Origin: Liolophura sinensis
Taxonomy: Eukaryota; Mollusca; Polyplacophora; Chitonida; Chitonidae
Assembly: GCF_032854445.1 (NCBI RefSeq)
Contig: NC_088301.1
Coordinates: 1,178,001-1,242,000 of the forward strand
Length of the DNA stretch: 64,000 nt
Reading direction: 5' to 3'
Shown here: one piece after another, positions 62,301 to 64,000 of the stretch
Layout: each line of letters opens with the position of its first letter
How positions within the stretch are numbered: the stretch's first letter is position 1
Program-made: the position numbers and the translations under genes
The notes under the pieces: generated by a model
Seen by the model: only the letters and a program-made list of their open reading frames with translations
What the model was told of the DNA's origin: nothing
The model's database searches: none

Positions 62301-62475
62301 ACGACACGTCATCCAGCAAGAAGCAGAGATGATGACCCAGATGAATCTCCAGGAAATTCAGGATCACCATGTCTTGACTTTAATGTTCATGCTGATCTTT
62401 CACCAAGTACGACCAAAAATTGTCAATGTTGCCTTATCGTTTATTGTTGCTTTTATCATTTATGGTTTGCACTGA
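56282..62475 (+). CDS. ATRAID: ATRAID-like (APR3) single-pass membrane protein, 7 exons
   Basis: ATRAID is a secretory/lysosomal-pathway type I membrane protein linked to retinoic-acid response and, with SLC37A3, to bisphosphonate release (literature knowledge). Seven exons join in phase to 281 aa. Parts in order: signal peptide (residues 1-21), Cys-rich segment with CPG and RCCLN, LRR-like segment (LGIDLSGCHLHHL..., VVLDDNPL), CPGG...CQGQ block, EGF-like module CPHHSHCLPRGPGLKDCLCD then GFYGYKCLR, transmembrane segment (IGLCSSTVAVSALLW) and TQRR stop-transfer. Human ATRAID (229 aa) has the same order, with GFHGYKCMRQ and LLWATQRR. The C-terminal tail is ~45 residues longer than in human. Confidence 0.94.
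56366..58178 (+). other. ATRAID intron 1
   Basis: No exon or repeat family recognised; several A9-A12 runs. Confidence 0.55.
58179..58318 (+). CDS. ATRAID: ATRAID exon 2 (Cys-rich)
   Basis: Acceptor tctttgtag, donor gtaagt. IEVCSHLCPGPLRNSS, then CEHNVILDRCCLN and EGVLG correspond to human PEICTQCPGSVQNLS, LMLHARCCLN and GTILG. Confidence 0.9.
59016..59087 (+). CDS. ATRAID: ATRAID exon 3 (LRR-like)
   Basis: Acceptor cctggacag, donor gtaagt. IDLSGCHLHHLNSSLQHFTH then VST matches human LDLQNCSLEDPGPNFHQAHT. Confidence 0.9.
59345..59422 (+). CDS. ATRAID: ATRAID exon 4 (LRR-like)
   Basis: Acceptor ttttccag, donor gtaagt. VVLDDNPLEQKDVNDSQFYG then LSMMDYL matches human VIIDLQANPLKGDLANTFRG and FTQLQTL. 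Confidence 0.92.
59785..60345 (+). mobile_element. Older SINE interrupted by a younger SINE
   Basis: Outer copy: a tRNA-like head of a different type (GTAACTGAGTGGTTACACTT ... GGGTTCAATCCTGACC) and body AGATGGTCGTGGGTTATCCC up to 60009. It resumes at 60280 (ATAAGCGAAATATTCTTGAG ... CACCAATGAAATAAATAA). Confidence 0.8.
60012..60279 (+). mobile_element. SINE, full length, nested
   Basis: Complete main-family copy (GCCTCCGTGGCTCAGTTGGT ... CCAATCAAAATAAATAAATA). Flanked by TATTAGTGAAAT and TATAAGCGAAAT, the outer element's own sequence duplicated on insertion. Confidence 0.92.
60395..60580 (+). repeat. Old SINE-tail fragment
   Basis: Same order as at 12440: GTGACTTGCCAAAGGTCAGT ... GTGACGACCAATATTGTAAG ... 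GAAACAAC. Diverged. Confidence 0.6.
60893..61008 (+). CDS. ATRAID: ATRAID exon 5
   Basis: Acceptor gattttcag, donor gtgagt. LPSTLNCPGGNESWEMSKYL and QKTVCQGQLDLC match human LPQHVNCPGGINAWNTITSY and NQICQGQKNLC. Confidence 0.94.
61694..61791 (+). CDS. ATRAID: ATRAID exon 6 (EGF-like)
   Basis: Acceptor gttgttgtag, donor gtaagt. FTCPHHSHCLPRGPGLKDCL then CDGGFYGYKCLRS has the six-cysteine EGF-like spacing, like human MCPENGSCVPDGPGLLQCVC and ADGFHGYKCMR. Confidence 0.95.
62090..62142 (+). mobile_element. LINE 3'-end fragment
   Basis: GAGTTACCTTCAATAAATAA then AGATATTATTATAAAT matches the last ~40 bases of the LINE relic ending at 34128, a severely 5'-truncated insertion of the same family. 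Confidence 0.65.
62218..62475 (+). CDS. ATRAID: ATRAID last exon (TM segment and extended tail)
   Basis: Acceptor ttcccccag; stop TGA at 62473. GHFPTEWYLIGLCSSTVAVS then ALLWCTQRRHV gives the membrane span and basic stop-transfer. A further ~55 residues follow, ending in a second hydrophobic stretch (VNVALSFIVAFIIYGLH) with no counterpart in the human protein. Confidence 0.85.
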   Translation, partial: GHFPTEWYLIGLCSSTVAVSALLWCTQRRHVIQQEAEMMTQMNLQEIQDHHVLTLMFMLIFHQVRPKIVNVALSFIVAFIIYGLH

Positions 62476-62878
62476 CCTTAATACAACAACTTCTCAGTGT
62501 GGTGGTCTTGCAAATTATGGCTGCGACAGGCTGTTGACTTGACCTTTAAGGTGACAAGTAATGCTGCTTAGGACCCAGAGCAACCAAAACTTGATAAGAT
62601 CAAAAGGTTTTAAATAGATGATAAGAAAGACTAGTAATACACCTACACGTAGGTCAGGGTACAATGGGACATCATTCTGTTGTTTAGCTAAAAACCTCAT
62701 TGCTTTGCTGAGGGTACATATAATCAGGTGGAACATAAAGACAAAAGATGACACCTGAGGCATACACCTGTTGAATATACATAGTAGTGATCTATTTTTT
62801 CCATCAAGGAACACTTTTGTACCGACCCATTTGGTGATGTATTCGTATACAACAGTGCACTATTTCACCTCTCGATTA

Positions 62879-62881
<3 letters not shown>
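62476..62881 (+). other. ATRAID 3' UTR/intergenic
   Basis: No AATAAA found close to the stop and no feature recognised before the (TA)n tract. Confidence 0.5.
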
Positions 62882-62935
<54 letters not shown>

Positions 62936-62943
62936 TATATATC
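62882..62943. repeat. (TA)n microsatellite
   Basis: About 30 TA units with a single interruption near 62929. Confidence 0.98.
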
Positions 62944-63147
62944 CATGTACTTGTCATTTTTAGCCCATTTTGAATATTGAACGATTGTCTTTCTTATGCC
63001 AGTTAAAAATCAGATGACTCTGAATTATCTAAGAGTAAAGAAACTTTAAGAAGCTTGAATTTGATGTGAATTCAGGGTTTATCTGTTTTGAGTGGAATAG
63101 GGATGACCAGGTTAAGGTACTTGATCTGTACGTCAGTTCAGGTGTGA

Positions 63148-63412
63148 CCTTCGTGGCCGAGGGGCTGGAGCACGCCAGCGCGGCACATCACCTAGGAGCC
63201 TCTCACGCATGTGGCCACTGTGAGTTCAAGCCCAGCTCATGCTGTCTTCCTCTCTGGCCGTACGTGGGAAGGTCCGCAGCAACCTGTGGATGGTCATGGT
63301 TTTCGCTGGGCTCTGCCCAGTTTCCTCCCACCATAATGCTGGCTGCCATTGTTATAAGTGAAATATTTTTGAGTACGGTGTAAACATCAATCGGATAAGT
63401 AAATAAATAATA
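63148..63412 (+). mobile_element. SINE, full length, 'GCCAGCGCGGCAC' head variant
   Basis: Head CCTTCGTGGCCGAGGGGCTG then GCACGCCAGCGCGGCACATC differs from the other copies and is the same variant that was expanded at 24986. Body and tail (GAGTACGGTGTAAACATCAA) are standard. Confidence 0.9.
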
Positions 63413-63744
63413 TCTTGTGCGTGGCAATCAATGTCGGTTCCGTTTCTCTTCGTCATATGTCACATAACATTGCTCAAAATGAACCTCAAAAAATAAATTG
63501 TAGCACATGACTTTGTTGAGTTTATCTTCGATTAACTTCCATTTGGTCTTCGCATAACTCTGCATTTTTCAAACAGCATGGTCAGAACAGAGCCAGTCAA
63601 GAGTATGCCATACGCCTAGTCCAATCCTCTCAATGTTGGTGGGGCTTTGCTTACAGCTGGGATATATCCCAGGTTACAGTAAGTGATCAGCACGCTTGTA
63701 TGGCCGTTTGCACAGTCTAAAGTTCGTTGAATTTTACAAGTCTC

Positions 63745-63935
63745 TCATCAATATGGGGTGCATATCTACATGTGTGTGGGAAAGTTTGTCAGTAATTAGT
63801 CAAGAGGTAGGTGGTTTACACTGGGCATTTCAATGTTCCTCCTTAGCAAAAAGTGACCGCCACCCTACAAACATGAGTGAAAAATTGAGTATAGCGTTAA
63901 ACAACTATTAAATGAAGTTCGTAAATAAATACAGT
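63745..63935 (+). repeat. Old SINE-tail fragment
   Basis: GGGAAAGTTTGTCAGTAATT ... AAAGTGACCGCCACCCTACA ... GAGTATAGCGTTAAACAACT; third copy of the diverged family seen at 12440 and 60395. Confidence 0.6.
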
Positions 63936-64000
63936 GCAATCACGGAGTTACATATTTACACTACTTACACAAGGTCGCACTGCACGGTTAGTGTTTCTTT

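Noticed and set aside
1-64000. Intronic snoRNA or other structured ncRNA
   Set aside because: I looked for paired C/D-box and H/ACA motifs near short introns but saw none convincing by eye; a snoscan/Infernal run would be needed to exclude them.

Overview
The window is eukaryotic genomic DNA, most likely from a mollusc (probably a bivalve). The evidence is short coding exons with GT-AG introns, many tRNA-headed SINEs of the type common in molluscan genomes (3' tail of AAAT/AAATA units), a CR1/L2/Jockey-type LINE relic, and very many minisatellites. The species is inferred, not proven.

Three host genes were reconstructed exon by exon from splice sites, phase continuity and remembered vertebrate orthologues. 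(1) The 3' two-thirds of TPR (nucleoprotein TPR, nuclear-pore basket) runs on + from 1522 to the stop at 48294-48296 in 35 exons. The 5' part lies upstream of the window. The exons run in the order of the vertebrate protein: late coiled coil, Ser/Thr/Pro-rich linker, acidic domain, the 'TVPSTPTL...GFAEAI' block and an RG-rich C-terminus. (2) TEKT2 (tektin-2, cilium/flagellum doublet protein) is complete on - (CDS 54903 to 52289, 5 coding exons, 422 aa), with a likely 5' UTR exon near 55940-56040. (3) ATRAID (APR3-like, secretory-pathway single-pass protein with an EGF-like module) is complete on + (56282-62475, 7 exons, 281 aa). TEKT2 and ATRAID are head to head and appear to share a ~200-300 bp promoter containing an RFX X-box-like site.

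About a third of the window is tandem repeat, mostly inside TPR introns: a 12 x 101 bp array (2.0-3.2 kb), 22 x 47 bp (3.7-4.7 kb), 20 x 80 bp (9.2-10.75 kb), ~100 x 57 bp (14.65-20.5 kb), ~25 x 48 bp (23.7-24.9 kb), 9 x 51 bp (25.0-25.45 kb), ~55 x 18 bp (35.3-36.3 kb), ~78 x 43 bp (38.1-41.46 kb), ~10 x 55 bp (41.5-42.1 kb) and ~30 x 26 bp downstream of TPR (49.8-50.6 kb). Most of the long open frames here are repeats whose unit is a multiple of three, not genes.

The most unusual observation is that several TPR-intron arrays are built from splice junctions. Units carry the end of an exon plus its 5' splice site (9.2 and 41.5 kb), or a 3' splice site plus the exon start (5.3 kb), or the immediate acceptor flank (7.0, 26.9, 36.3, 41.4 kb). 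Second, six apparent single-base indels lie in TPR exons between 21.4 and 31.2 kb while all other exons are clean. This points to local assembly error or a damaged allele. Third, one SINE has had its tRNA-like head expanded into a 51-bp minisatellite.
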